Of a DNA stretch of 64,000 nt, positions 40,551 through 50,168 are shown piece by piece. The stretch's first letter is position 1. Each line of letters starts with the position of its first letter. The stretch is taken from contig NZ_JABBGC010000002.1 in the NCBI RefSeq assembly GCF_012927205.1, forward strand, positions 744,001 through 808,000, given 5' to 3'. Under the pieces are notes generated by a model. It saw only the letters and a program-made list of their open reading frames with translations, was not told where the DNA came from and made no database searches. The stretch is from Chitinophaga fulva. Lineage in GTDB: Bacteria > Bacteroidota > Bacteroidia > Chitinophagales > Chitinophagaceae. Made by a program: the position numbers and the translations under genes.

Positions 40551-43500
40551 ATGAAATTGCGAACACGATTCCGGGCATTACGTCCGGCTGGTATGCTATT
40601 GCTATGCCTCGGAATCATCCTTATCTCTGTCACTTCCCTGTATGCACAGGACGTTAACATCACCGGTAAAATCACCGGCACCGGCGGCACACCGCTTCCC
40701 GGCGTTAGTATCCAGGTGGCCGGCACCACCAAAGGCGCCAGTACCGGTGCCGATGGCCAGTTCAAGCTGAGCGCGCCTACAGGTTCTACGTTAAAGATCT
40801 CTTTTATCGGTTACCTCTCCAAAGAGATCAAGGTAACCAATGCCAATCCACTGCACATCACGCTGGAAGAAGATGTACAGAAGCTCAACGACGTAGTGGT
40901 AGTGGGTTATGGCACACAGAAAAAAGCTACGCTGACCGGCGCTATCACTACGGTATCTATGGCTGAACAGGAAGGCCGCCCGATCACAGCAACGCATTGC
41001 AGGGTGTTCCGGGTGTATTTGCCAACCTGAGCAACAGCCAGCCCGGTGTAGATCGCAGCACTATCCGTATACGCGGCGTTGGTACGCTCAGCAGCGCTTC
41101 TCCACTGGTAATGGTAGATGGTATTGAATATTCTCTGGATGAACTGAATCCGAATGACATCGAGACCATTACCGTACTGAAAGATGCTGCTGCCGCCATC
41201 TATGGTTCCCGTGCAGCCAATGGCGTTATCCTTGTCACTACCAAAAAAGGAAAGGGTGCTGCCAAAATCAACTACAGCTATTATCGTGGTTCGCAGAAAG
41301 CTACCTACCTGCCGGACATCATCGATAATCCGATTTCATACATGAAGTTGAAAAACCAGGCCAACCTGAACACCGGTGTTACCCAGCTCGACTACTCCGA
41401 TGCAGAGATAGCAGAATATGAAAAAGGCATGGCGACTGACCCAATCCTCTACCCCGCCAACAACTGGTACAAGATCGCGCTGAAGAACGGCGTTATTCAA
41501 AAACACGACCTGAGCGTAGCCGGCAGCGGTGACAAGTATCAATACCGCCTGTCTCTTGGTTACCTGGACCGCAACGGTATCCTGTTTGGACCTGGCAACC
41601 ATGAGAAAAAATATTCCGTAGGCCTCAACACCTCCATGCAGGTAACCAACCGGTTAAAAGCTGGTATCACTTTAGACGGTTATTACCGTAACTATACCCA
41701 ACCGTTCTACAACTCCTCATGGGAATACCTGGCCAGGGCCCTCCCTATTCTGACTGATACCCTGGCAGATGGCCGCTATGGCAACTCCTGGCTGAGAACA
41801 GCAGGGCGTAACAACTGGGAGCATCCCCGTATGTTGTCCTACAATGGTTTGCAGACCAAAATTGTACAACGTTTCCTCGCTACCGTTTTTGCAGAGTATA
41901 AATTACCTTTTGATATCACCTATAACATCAAATTTGGTGTAGACAAATACGATGGCCAGCTGACACAGTTCACGCCACGTATGTCTACCTACGATCCAAA
42001 AACCAACAAGGTTACCAACTGGAACAACCAAACTACCGCTCCGCGTTCGTACAAGACGGATTACAATGATATGAACATCCACTTCTACAATACGCTGGAC
42101 TGGAAAAGGACTTTTGCCGGCAAACATAATGTGAGCGCCATGGTAGGCGCCAGCTACGATGCCTTTGACAGTGATCAGTTTGATGCCAGCATGTATGGTT
42201 ACCTGGATGCCACCCTCGACGCATTGTCTGCCGGTACCGTATGGAATGCCACTACCGGTAATACCACTCGTGATGTACTGGAATCTTATTTCGGTCGCGC
42301 TAACTATGATTATGACGGTAAATACCTGCTGGAAGCCACTTTCCGCTATGATGGTTCCTCCCGTTTCGGCAATGGCCACCGCTGGGGTTTCTTCCCGTCT
42401 GTATCTGCCGGCTGGCGTATTGACCGGGAATCTTTCTTCCAGTCCAAATTCATCGATCTCCTGAAGCTGCGCGCATCCGCCGGCCAGATGGGTAATCAGG
42501 CAGTAGCCCTCTATAGCTATACTCCGTCTGTTGTCTTAAAAGAAGACTACAGCTTTGGGGGTGTACTCAGCTCTGGTGGCGCCACCAAAGACTATGCAGA
42601 CCCATCTATCAGCTGGGAAACTACCACCACCTACAATGTGGGCGCCGACATTAATGTATGGAAAAGCCGTATAGCCCTGACCGTAGACGCGTACAAAAAA
42701 CGCACTACCGGTATCCTGCGCACCGTTGCCATTCCTTCACAGGTAGGCAATCTGAACGGTCCCAAACAAAACGTGGGCACCGTGGACAACACCGGTATAG
42801 AAGTAGTCCTGCAATACCGCAACAACATCGGTAACCTGGACTATGGCGTATTTGGCAACATAGCATACAACAAGAACATGGTCGTAGACCTGAAAGGAGA
42901 AAAAATCTACAGCGGTAACACCATCACCCAGAAAGGCTCTCCTATCGATGCCTACTACGTATTGTTGTCCGACGGGATTTTCCAGAGTGATGAAGAAGTG
43001 GCCAAAAGTCCGTTCCAGAACACCAAAACCAGGGCCGGTTATATCAAGTACAAGGATGTCAATGGAGATGGCATTATCAACGGAGATGACCGTGTAGTAC
43101 TGAACAGCTCTTCCTCTGTGCCTAAATGGACGTTTGGTTTCGGTTTCAATCTCGGTTACAAGGGTATTACCCTGAATGCCTCCTTCCAAGGCATCGGTGG
43201 CGTAAAAGCTTATCCGACCGGCAACCTCGCCATTCCTTTCAACAATGGCGCCAATGCCACCAAAGAATGGCTGACAGACGCCTGGACACCAGAAAACACC
43301 AATGCCCGCCTGCCTATTGTTACCACCGGCGGCAGCGACAACTTCCGTGGCTCCGATTTCTGGCTGCGTAACAACTCCTACATCCGTATGAAGAATATCC
43401 AACTGGGTTATTCCCTGCCGGAAAGATGGTTGTCCAAAGTAAAGATCAACAAGGTGAATGTATTCGTGAACGGTGAAAACCTGTTGACTTTCTCCCGTTA

Positions 43501-43597
43501 CAAAGATTTCGATCCGGAATCCATCCTGGACCAAACGACACTGTACCGTTACCCGATGCTGAAAACATTTAACGGCGGCTTAAACGTGACCTTCTAA
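40551..43597 (+). pseudogene. SusC/RagA-type TonB-linked outer-membrane transporter, frameshifted
   Basis: A single gene read in two frames. Residues 1-~145 in the first frame hold the signal peptide (ending SLYAQ), the carboxypeptidase-like CNA-B domain (GKITGTGGTPLPGVSIQVAG), and VVVGYGTQKKATLTGAI, the plug entrance. After ATC ACA at 40983-40988 the frame shifts, and from about 40991 a second frame continues NALQGVPGVFANLSNS, RIRGVGTL, then an uninterrupted barrel to 43597 with the usual C-terminal ending GGLNVTF. Net loss of one base (or 3n+1) at 40985-40991 would produce this. No slippery heptamer is seen. It is either a pseudogene, a phase-variable state, or a sequencing error. SusD downstream is intact. 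Confidence 0.85.
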
Positions 43598-45195
43598 TGC
43601 ACCAAACCATGACATCAATGAAAACAAGATATATTGCACTGGCCTTTGCCGGAATAATGGCAGCCTCCTGCAACAAAAGCCTGCTGGACACCGCTCCGCA
43701 TGATAAATACACAGAGGAAACCTTCTGGACTACTCCCGAAGCTGCCAATGCGGGCCTTACCGGTTGTTACTCCGTGCTGCGCAACGATGGTATCTATGGT
43801 GGTAAAGGCTCCAACAACGCCACCGCTTTATGGGACGAAACCCTTTCGCCCAATGCCTGGACCCAGACGGACGTGATGAAATTCAATTCCATTGCCTCCG
43901 GTTCCCAAATGGCCAGCTCCGGCGGGATCATCAGCTCCCGTTACAGCGATTGTTACAGCGGTATCGGACGTTGCAATACCTTTATCAAAAAGGTAGATGA
44001 AGTACCGGGCATGGATGACAAACAGAAACAAGTCATGAAAGGCCAGGCCTATTTCCTGCGCGCCTTATATTACTTCCAGCTGCAAAACTACTATGGTGGG
44101 GTGCCGCTGATTCTTGATCCGCCCAATAAGGAAACACAAAGTCTCCTTCCGCGTAACAAGCGGGAAGAGGTTGTTGCACAGGTACTGAAAGACCTCGATG
44201 CTGCTGCCACGCTGTTGCCGCTGACCTATGGCGCAGCCGACAGAGGCAGGGCGACCAAAGGAGCGGCCATGGGCCTCAAGGCTCGTGTGTTGTTGTTTGA
44301 AGCCAGCCCACTGCTGAATACTGCCAATGATGCCAACAAATGGGCTGCAGCAGCAGCCGCTGCCAAAGCAGTCATGGACCTGGGCGGCACCGGTTATGGC
44401 CTGTTCGACAACTACCGCAACCTGTTCATGAAACAATACGAGAACAACAAAGAAGTAATCTTTGATGTGCAGTACCTGTTCCCGAACCAAGGCAACTCTT
44501 TTGATCTGATCTGCTCACAATACAATTCCAATGCGCCTTTGCTCGGTCTGGCGCAGGCTTATTACATGAAAAACGGCCTGCCTATCACCGATCCTGCCTC
44601 CGGTTATGACGCCCAGAAGCCATATCTGAACCGTGATCCGCGCTTACAGGGCACCATCACTTTCCCGACAGACATCTACCAGGGAAAAGTAGTAGACACC
44701 AAACGTTTTGCTATTACCGGCTATGGTGTAAAAAAATTCAGCGTGTATGACAGCATCGTACCTGCACCTACAGATGCAGACCTGAAAGGCGGTCAGTCTG
44801 AGATCAACTTCATCGTGCTGCGTTATGCTGATATCCTGATGATGTATGCTGAAGCGCAGAACGAAGCCGCCGGTCCGGATGCCACTGTCTACGCAGCACT
44901 GAACCTGATCCGTGACCGTGTGCGCATGCCTCACATTACACCTAATCTCTCAAAAGACGATATGCGTAAGGAAATAAGACATGAAAGACGCGTGGAATTT
45001 GCCTGCGAAGGGCTATATTACAATGATATCCGTCGCTGGAAAACAGCAGAGACAGAGCTGAATGGCCCTATCTATAACTACGCCGGCAAAGAGATGGAGA
45101 AAAGGGTATTCAATCCCAAACGCGACTACTGGTGGCCTATCCCGCAAACAGAGAAGGACCTGAATCCCAATCTGGAGCAGAATCCGGGATACTAG
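43597..45195 (+). CDS. RagB/SusD family nutrient-uptake lipoprotein
   Basis: 532 residues (ATG at 43597 overlaps the susC stop as TAATG; the ATG at 43618 starting MKTRYIALA is equally possible). Lipobox MAASC (about residue 25). SusD core of TPR-like helices: GQAYFLRALYYFQLQNYYGGVPLI is the hallmark, with ADILMMYAEAQNEA and IRHERRVEFACEG nearer the C-terminus. Surface lid that captures substrate for SusC. Confidence 0.95.
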   Translation: MHQTMTSMKTRYIALAFAGIMAASCNKSLLDTAPHDKYTEETFWTTPEAANAGLTGCYSVLRNDGIYGGKGSNNATALWDETLSPNAWTQTDVMKFNSIASGSQMASSGGIISSRYSDCYSGIGRCNTFIKKVDEVPGMDDKQKQVMKGQAYFLRALYYFQLQNYYGGVPLILDPPNKETQSLLPRNKREEVVAQVLKDLDAAATLLPLTYGAADRGRATKGAAMGLKARVLLFEASPLLNTANDANKWAAAAAAAKAVMDLGGTGYGLFDNYRNLFMKQYENNKEVIFDVQYLFPNQGNSFDLICSQYNSNAPLLGLAQAYYMKNGLPITDPASGYDAQKPYLNRDPRLQGTITFPTDIYQGKVVDTKRFAITGYGVKKFSVYDSIVPAPTDADLKGGQSEINFIVLRYADILMMYAEAQNEAAGPDATVYAALNLIRDRVRMPHITPNLSKDDMRKEIRHERRVEFACEGLYYNDIRRWKTAETELNGPIYNYAGKEMEKRVFNPKRDYWWPIPQTEKDLNPNLEQNPGY

Positions 45196-45260
45196 TATTC
45201 ATCCAGCTATTTGTCCGTTCATACAAAAAAAAGCAGCATAATTGCTGAAACGGAATAAAC

Positions 45261-45295
45261 TTAGCGGTTCTGGCCTGAGGGACCAGGACCGCTAA
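45261..45295 (+). terminator. Hairpin between susD and the phosphatase gene
   Basis: TTAGCGGTTCTGG (45261-45273) pairs with CCAGGACCGCTAA (45283-45295) with one G-T pair. There is no long U-run, so it may be a weak terminator or an RNA-end stabiliser. Confidence 0.45.
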
Positions 45296-45326
45296 CTATT
45301 TACAGCTATATAGAAATCTAAAAAAA

Positions 45327-46970
45327 ATGACCAGACTAAAACTCTCCGCCCTGCTGATGATGGGCTCCTTAGCCATCGGGCAGGGACCATCGGCAATGGC
45401 ACAAGCACCGGAAAGGCCCAAACTAGTAGTGGGAATTGTAGTGGACCAGATGCGTTGGGATTACCTGTACCGTTATGCTGACCGTTATGAATCCGGTGGC
45501 TTCAAAAGAATGCTGAATGAAGGCTTCTCCTGCGAGAACACCACCATCAGCCATCTCCCGTCCTTTACCGCTGTAGGACACAGCACCGTATATACCGGGT
45601 CAGTGCCTGCCATCCATGGCATCACCGGCAATGACTGGACCGATCAGTTGACCGGCAGAAAATGGTATTGCACCGAAGATACCGTCGCACAATCCGTAGG
45701 CAGTACTTCCAAAGCCGGACAGATGTCGCCGCGCAACCTGCTGGCATCCACCATCACCGATGAATTACGTTTCGCCACCAATTTCCGCGCTAAAGTAGTG
45801 GGCGTGTCCCTCAAAGACCGTGCCTCCATCCTGCCTGCCGGGCATACGCCTAACGGCGCTTTCTGGCTGGATGATGCCAACGGCAGCTTTATCACCAGCA
45901 CCTACTACATGAAAGAGTTGCCGGAATGGGTAAAACGTTTCAATGCCAGGAAACTGCCGGAGCAGCTCATGTCCAAACCATGGGAGCCATTGTATCCGAT
46001 CAACAGCTACGTACAGAGCACCGCTGACAACGTATCCTGGGAAGGCACCTTCGGTGGCGAAAAGGCACCTGTGTTCCCGCACAACATGAAAGAGATCTAC
46101 AAAAAAAATCCGGGCAGCCTGCGCACCACGCCATCCGGCAACACCCTCACACTGGAATTCGCCATGGCAGCCGTAGAAGGTTATAACCTGGGCAACGGCG
46201 AAGCCACCGACTTCCTCACCATCAACTGCGCTTCTACTGACTATGTAGGCCATCAATACGGGCCTAATTCCATTGAAGTGGAAGATACCTATCTCCGTCT
46301 CGATAAAGACCTCGCCGGCTTCTTCAGCTATCTCGACAAAAAAGTAGGTAAAGGCAACTACCTCGTATTCCTCACCGCAGACCACGGCGCTGCCCACTCT
46401 GTAGGCTTTATGAACGAATACAATATGCCTGCCGGTTTCGTGAAAGACAAACCCATGATGGCCAACCTCGACAGCCTGCTGGCTGTTCGTTTTGGCGTGA
46501 AAGGCCTCGTACGCTCCGGTATGAACTATCACGTGAACTACGACGTCAATAAAATAGAAGCCAATAAACTGGACTACGACGCCATCAAAAAGGAAACCGT
46601 AAAATTCCTCCAGCGTCAGCCAGGTATACAGTTCGCCGCAGATATCGATAACCTGGGCGACAGTCCCATTCCACAGCCGATCAAAAGCATGATCGCCAAC
46701 GGCTACAATCCTAAACGCACCGGCTCCGTGATGATCATCCCCGAACCAGGATGGTATCAGGGCTTCGAAAAAGGCACCACTCATGGTAACTGGAATATGT
46801 ACGACATCCACCTTCCCCTCGTATTCATGGGATGGCATGTTCAGCATGGCGCCAGCAATGAAATCACGCATATGACAGACATCGCCGCCACATTGGCTGC
46901 CATGCTGCATATCCAAATGCCGAACGGCTGCGTAGGCCGCCCCATCGAAAGCGTTATCAGCGGAAAATAA
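45327..46970 (+). CDS. Alkaline phosphatase PafA-like
   Basis: 547 residues with a signal peptide (ending AMAQA). Alkaline phosphatase/NPP superfamily: first metal Asp in IVVDQMRWDY (D40), Thr nucleophile in SFTAVGHSTVYTG (T81), and later LTADHGAAHSVG with metal Asp-His. The PafA type uses Thr rather than Ser and is broad-range, periplasmic. Here it could release glycerol or phosphate from glycerol phosphate made by the GDPD. It has its own leader after the susD hairpin, so co-transcription is uncertain. Confidence 0.9.
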   Translation: MTRLKLSALLMMGSLAIGQGPSAMAQAPERPKLVVGIVVDQMRWDYLYRYADRYESGGFKRMLNEGFSCENTTISHLPSFTAVGHSTVYTGSVPAIHGITGNDWTDQLTGRKWYCTEDTVAQSVGSTSKAGQMSPRNLLASTITDELRFATNFRAKVVGVSLKDRASILPAGHTPNGAFWLDDANGSFITSTYYMKELPEWVKRFNARKLPEQLMSKPWEPLYPINSYVQSTADNVSWEGTFGGEKAPVFPHNMKEIYKKNPGSLRTTPSGNTLTLEFAMAAVEGYNLGNGEATDFLTINCASTDYVGHQYGPNSIEVEDTYLRLDKDLAGFFSYLDKKVGKGNYLVFLTADHGAAHSVGFMNEYNMPAGFVKDKPMMANLDSLLAVRFGVKGLVRSGMNYHVNYDVNKIEANKLDYDAIKKETVKFLQRQPGIQFAADIDNLGDSPIPQPIKSMIANGYNPKRTGSVMIIPEPGWYQGFEKGTTHGNWNMYDIHLPLVFMGWHVQHGASNEITHMTDIAATLAAMLHIQMPNGCVGRPIESVISGK

Positions 46971-46980
46971 CCTCCCCGTT

Positions 46981-47000
46981 CCCAGGGCTGAAGCCCTGGG
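46981..47000. repeat. Dispersed hairpin repeat, solitary copy 4
   Basis: CCCAGGGCTGAAGCCCTGGG followed by CTACAATAAGG. It lies 10 bp after the phosphatase stop. The continuation differs from other copies after GGCTAC. Confidence 0.8.
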
Positions 47001-47023
47001 CTACAATAAGGGCTAACGCAGGC

Positions 47024-47097
47024 CCCGTGTTGCTGCCGATGGAAAACAATTATATTGCGATTGTTTTTCACCGGGCCCGCAACACGGGTTTTTCATT
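47024..47097 (+). terminator. Long-stem terminator after the phosphatase gene
   Basis: CCCGTGTTGC (47024-47033) pairs with GCAACACGGG (47079-47088); the inner GAAAACAAT/ATTGTTTTTC (about 47042-47069) can also pair. A run of T follows (TTTTTTCATTTTTT). Confidence 0.75.
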
Positions 47098-47107
47098 TTT
47101 TTATGAT

Positions 47108-47731
47108 ATGGGTATAATAGATCAATTGGCGACGTCCCTGGGGAGAAGAGATGAGGGCCCTAACCAGGACCTGGCTGCTGATGTGGCCAACAGGAAAGAC
47201 CTTGGGGCGGTAAAGGAATTGGTAGCTTTGCTGCATCATCCTGATAGAAACATTCAACAGGACGCCATCAAAGTACTCTATGAAATTGGTACCGTACAAC
47301 CCAAAATGGTCGCTCCTTATCTGAACGATTTTCTGACACTGCTCGACAGCCGCAACAACCGCATGCAGTGGGGCGCTATGACAGCGCTCAAAACCATCGC
47401 ACCAGAATCACCCCATGGCATATACGCTGTGTTGGGCAAACTTGCAGCTATCGCTGATAAGGGCTCAGTAATTACCCGCGACAGTTATATGAGCATCCTG
47501 GCAAGCCTCTACCAGGTGGCTGCACAGGCGGCAACAGTGTTCTCGCTTTACAACGAACAACTGCTGCAATGCCCGGTGAATCAGCTCCCTATGTATGCTG
47601 AGCTGATGGCGCCTCTTATCCGGCCGACAGACGTTCCCCTGTTCCGCAAAACGCTGAACAGCCGGTTGTCCGATATGGAACAGGCATCTAAAATCAAAAG
47701 GATAGAAAAAGTATTGAAAAAACTTTCGTGA
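47108..47731 (+). CDS. HEAT-repeat protein
   Basis: 207 residues from ATG at 47108; longer in-frame starts lie inside the terminator stem. Tandem helical pairs (VKELVALLHHPDRNIQQDAIKVLYEIG, and WGAMTALKTIAPESPHGIYAVLGKL, read in parts) are HEAT repeats. Probably a cytosolic scaffold; no catalytic motif. Convergent with the histidine kinase (stops 2 bp apart). Confidence 0.75.
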   Translation: MGIIDQLATSLGRRDEGPNQDLAADVANRKDLGAVKELVALLHHPDRNIQQDAIKVLYEIGTVQPKMVAPYLNDFLTLLDSRNNRMQWGAMTALKTIAPESPHGIYAVLGKLAAIADKGSVITRDSYMSILASLYQVAAQAATVFSLYNEQLLQCPVNQLPMYAELMAPLIRPTDVPLFRKTLNSRLSDMEQASKIKRIEKVLKKLS

Positions 47732-47732
47732 A

Positions 47733-49919
47733 TTAGTTCTGCTCCGGTATTATTTTCTCACCAAGGCGCAGGTTCCTGCGGATAACACGATAGATGTCCA
47801 TTTCCCGGAAAGGCTTCATCAGCCAGTCGTTGAAGCCGGCACGCCTGAAATCGCGCACGTCCTGTTCAGTGATATCAGCCGTCAGCGCCAGCACCACTAC
47901 CCCAGCCTTCTGAGGATCAGCATCCTTACGTATCCGTTCCACCACTTCCAGTCCGCTGAGTTTGGGCATATGCAGATCGAGCAACACGAGATCATACTTC
48001 TGCTGACCGAACATGCGCACCGCTGTTTCTCCATCGCGGGCCATATCAAAACGGCATTTCCAGCGGGTCAGCATCATCTTCATCAGTAACAGGTTCATCT
48101 CCTGATCTTCAGCCACCAGTATATAACGGCCTTCCATAAACGCTCCTACCGGTTGTTCAGCTTCCACTGCAATTGGCGCTCCATGACCCTCAGTAGTGGT
48201 CAGTTCATACGGTATCCGGCATACGAACTCCGAGCCTTGTCCTACCTCGCTGGTAAAGGTGATACTACCGCCATGCATTTCTACCAGCTTCTTCGTGATC
48301 GCCAAACCAAGGCCGGTACCTTTGACGGTTACCCGGGCCGGAGCCACCTGATAAAAACGTTCAAACAGGTTGGCCTGGGCTTCCTTACTGATGCCTTCTC
48401 CGGTATCTTTTACCATAAAGGTGAACAAACCATGGGTATCGGAATGCACTTCCAGTGTGCCCGTTACCGTTACACTGCCGCTGGGCGTGTATTTGACAGC
48501 ATTACTGATCAGGTTGAGCAGAATTTGTTTCAGGCGAAACGCGTCGCCACGAACTTCCCGGCGTTGTTCTCCTTTAAAATCAGCCGTGAATTCCAGGTTC
48601 TTTTGTACCGCCAGAATGCGGGTGGTATTGATCACCTCTTCAAAAGTATCATACAGGGAGAAGGGTTCGTGCAGGATGGAAATGTATTCCTTTTCCAGCT
48701 TGGAGAAGTCCAGTACATCATTGACCACCTGCATCAACATATCCGCAGATGTTTCCACGGAACGCAGCAGGTCGCGCTGATTAGCAGAAAGCTCGGAATG
48801 CGACAGTTGTTCGCTGAAGCCCACTACGGCGTTCAGCGGCGTCCGTATTTCATGGCTCATATTGGCCAGGAACTCTGTCCGCACCCGGGCCTGTTCCCGC
48901 GCAGCCCCTTCACTGGCTTCCAGTTGCAATTCTTTTTTGCGTAGCAGCCAATACGTGCCTAATGCTGTCGCTATCGCCAGCACGAGGGAAACGAATCCCC
49001 ATACCGCAATGCTACGCATGGTACTGGCATCAGCGTACACGGACTGTTTGGCTTGTTGCTTTTGTTGTGCCAGGGCTGTGGCAGCGTTCTCTCTTAATGC
49101 CACAAGCAGCGTGTCCAGTTCTCCCAGCATGGAGATATTGGTACCGGCGAGTGACTGCTCGTCGGCGTCTATCTTCAGGCGATTGGACAGCTGCGTGCGT
49201 AGTATCTTCTTGTAGTATCCGTTTACGTCTGTGATAATATCTTTCATCCGCTGTGCGTCATAGGTCTCCTTGTCGATCACTTTTCCGCTTTTGGTTTTTA
49301 CCAGCACAGCCATCTGGGCTTTTACGGTGTCTCCTTTGTTTTTACCGGAGAAAGCGTTGCCCAGCCGTTTGAAAAAGCCTTTCTTTTTCTCCGGTGCCGC
49401 CTGCACGTTGCTCACCGTGTCCATGGTCACATCATCTTTTTTGATCTGTGTGACCTTGTAGGAAGGGATGCTGCTGAGCAACTTATCGATACGGTCATCT
49501 GTGAGGGAGGTAGACAACATGGAATCCGTTGTTTTTTTCATCTGGGCAATCCGTTCGGAGACCTCCGTTTTTTTTGCTACCAGTCCGTCGAACTGTTGAT
49601 GATTAGGGGTTTGAGCAAGCATGCCTGCCACCCTGTCTACCGACGACAGTACTTCTCCCAACTGGACAGAGAACTGTTGCAAATAGTTTCTTTTGTAGGT
49701 AATGGTGAACATGCGGAAATTATTTTCCGCGCGGCTGAGGGTCAGCAAGGCATTGTCCATGGTGCGTATGCCGGGATTGTCGCGGGACAGCGTATCTGCT
49801 GATGCCAGCAATTTTCCTGCACTACGCTGATGAACATCATATCCGAAGATAAACAGCACGCCAATGGCAAAGGCGGCCAGGGCCAAAACAACGAAGAATA
49901 CTTTAAGTGATCGACGCAT
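47733..49919 (-). CDS. Hybrid sensor histidine kinase with C-terminal receiver
   Basis: 728 residues. TM1 about 8-27, periplasmic helical sensor about 28-305 rich in Lys/Asp/Ser, TM2 about 306-326, HisKA with the phospho-His in FLANMSHEIRTPLN (about 355-368), HATPase_c (NAVKYTP, DTGEGIS, GTGLGLAI), then a receiver domain with ILVAEDQEMN, LDLHMPKLSG (phospho-Asp), and LMKPF (Lys). No DNA-binding output, so it would pass phosphate through an Hpt protein or another regulator. No partner is adjacent. Confidence 0.93.
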   Translation of the reverse strand: MRRSLKVFFVVLALAAFAIGVLFIFGYDVHQRSAGKLLASADTLSRDNPGIRTMDNALLTLSRAENNFRMFTITYKRNYLQQFSVQLGEVLSSVDRVAGMLAQTPNHQQFDGLVAKKTEVSERIAQMKKTTDSMLSTSLTDDRIDKLLSSIPSYKVTQIKKDDVTMDTVSNVQAAPEKKKGFFKRLGNAFSGKNKGDTVKAQMAVLVKTKSGKVIDKETYDAQRMKDIITDVNGYYKKILRTQLSNRLKIDADEQSLAGTNISMLGELDTLLVALRENAATALAQQKQQAKQSVYADASTMRSIAVWGFVSLVLAIATALGTYWLLRKKELQLEASEGAAREQARVRTEFLANMSHEIRTPLNAVVGFSEQLSHSELSANQRDLLRSVETSADMLMQVVNDVLDFSKLEKEYISILHEPFSLYDTFEEVINTTRILAVQKNLEFTADFKGEQRREVRGDAFRLKQILLNLISNAVKYTPSGSVTVTGTLEVHSDTHGLFTFMVKDTGEGISKEAQANLFERFYQVAPARVTVKGTGLGLAITKKLVEMHGGSITFTSEVGQGSEFVCRIPYELTTTEGHGAPIAVEAEQPVGAFMEGRYILVAEDQEMNLLLMKMMLTRWKCRFDMARDGETAVRMFGQQKYDLVLLDLHMPKLSGLEVVERIRKDADPQKAGVVVLALTADITEQDVRDFRRAGFNDWLMKPFREMDIYRVIRRNLRLGEKIIPEQN

Positions 49920-50113
49920 GTTAACGTATAGTTGGGTTGATGAATAAACGAGACGATACAGTAAATGAGGAGGTTACAGTACTGATGGTTACTGATACGA
50001 TTAAAACAATACGATTAAACTGAGACGAGAAAAAAAGGAAATGGTTAAAGATATGGTCAGCGCTTTCAGCTGCTTCTGAAGGGAAGGTAAAGAAAAATTA
50101 GGAATTAACAGCC

Positions 50114-50145
50114 GGGGCCGTCAGTATTTAAATACTGACGGCCCC
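50114..50145. terminator. Perfect 32-bp palindrome
   Basis: GGGGCCGTCAGTATTT (50114-50129) with its exact reverse complement (50130-50145) and no loop. It lies 23 bp after the end of the ABC ATPase gene, in the gap before the kinase. Most likely a terminator hairpin, but without a T-run on the minus side (GGCTGTTAATTCC follows). Confidence 0.65.
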
Positions 50146-50168
50146 GTACTTCATTTATCTTATCAGGA

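Noticed and set aside
40980..41000. Programmed ribosomal frameshift in susC
   Set aside because: There is no slippery heptamer and no strong downstream hairpin. Such shifts are not known for SusC; a mutation or sequencing error is simpler.
45765..46916. 383-codon minus-strand frame opposite the phosphatase
   Set aside because: No domain pattern, and it would lack a start region; the phosphatase carries all metal motifs.
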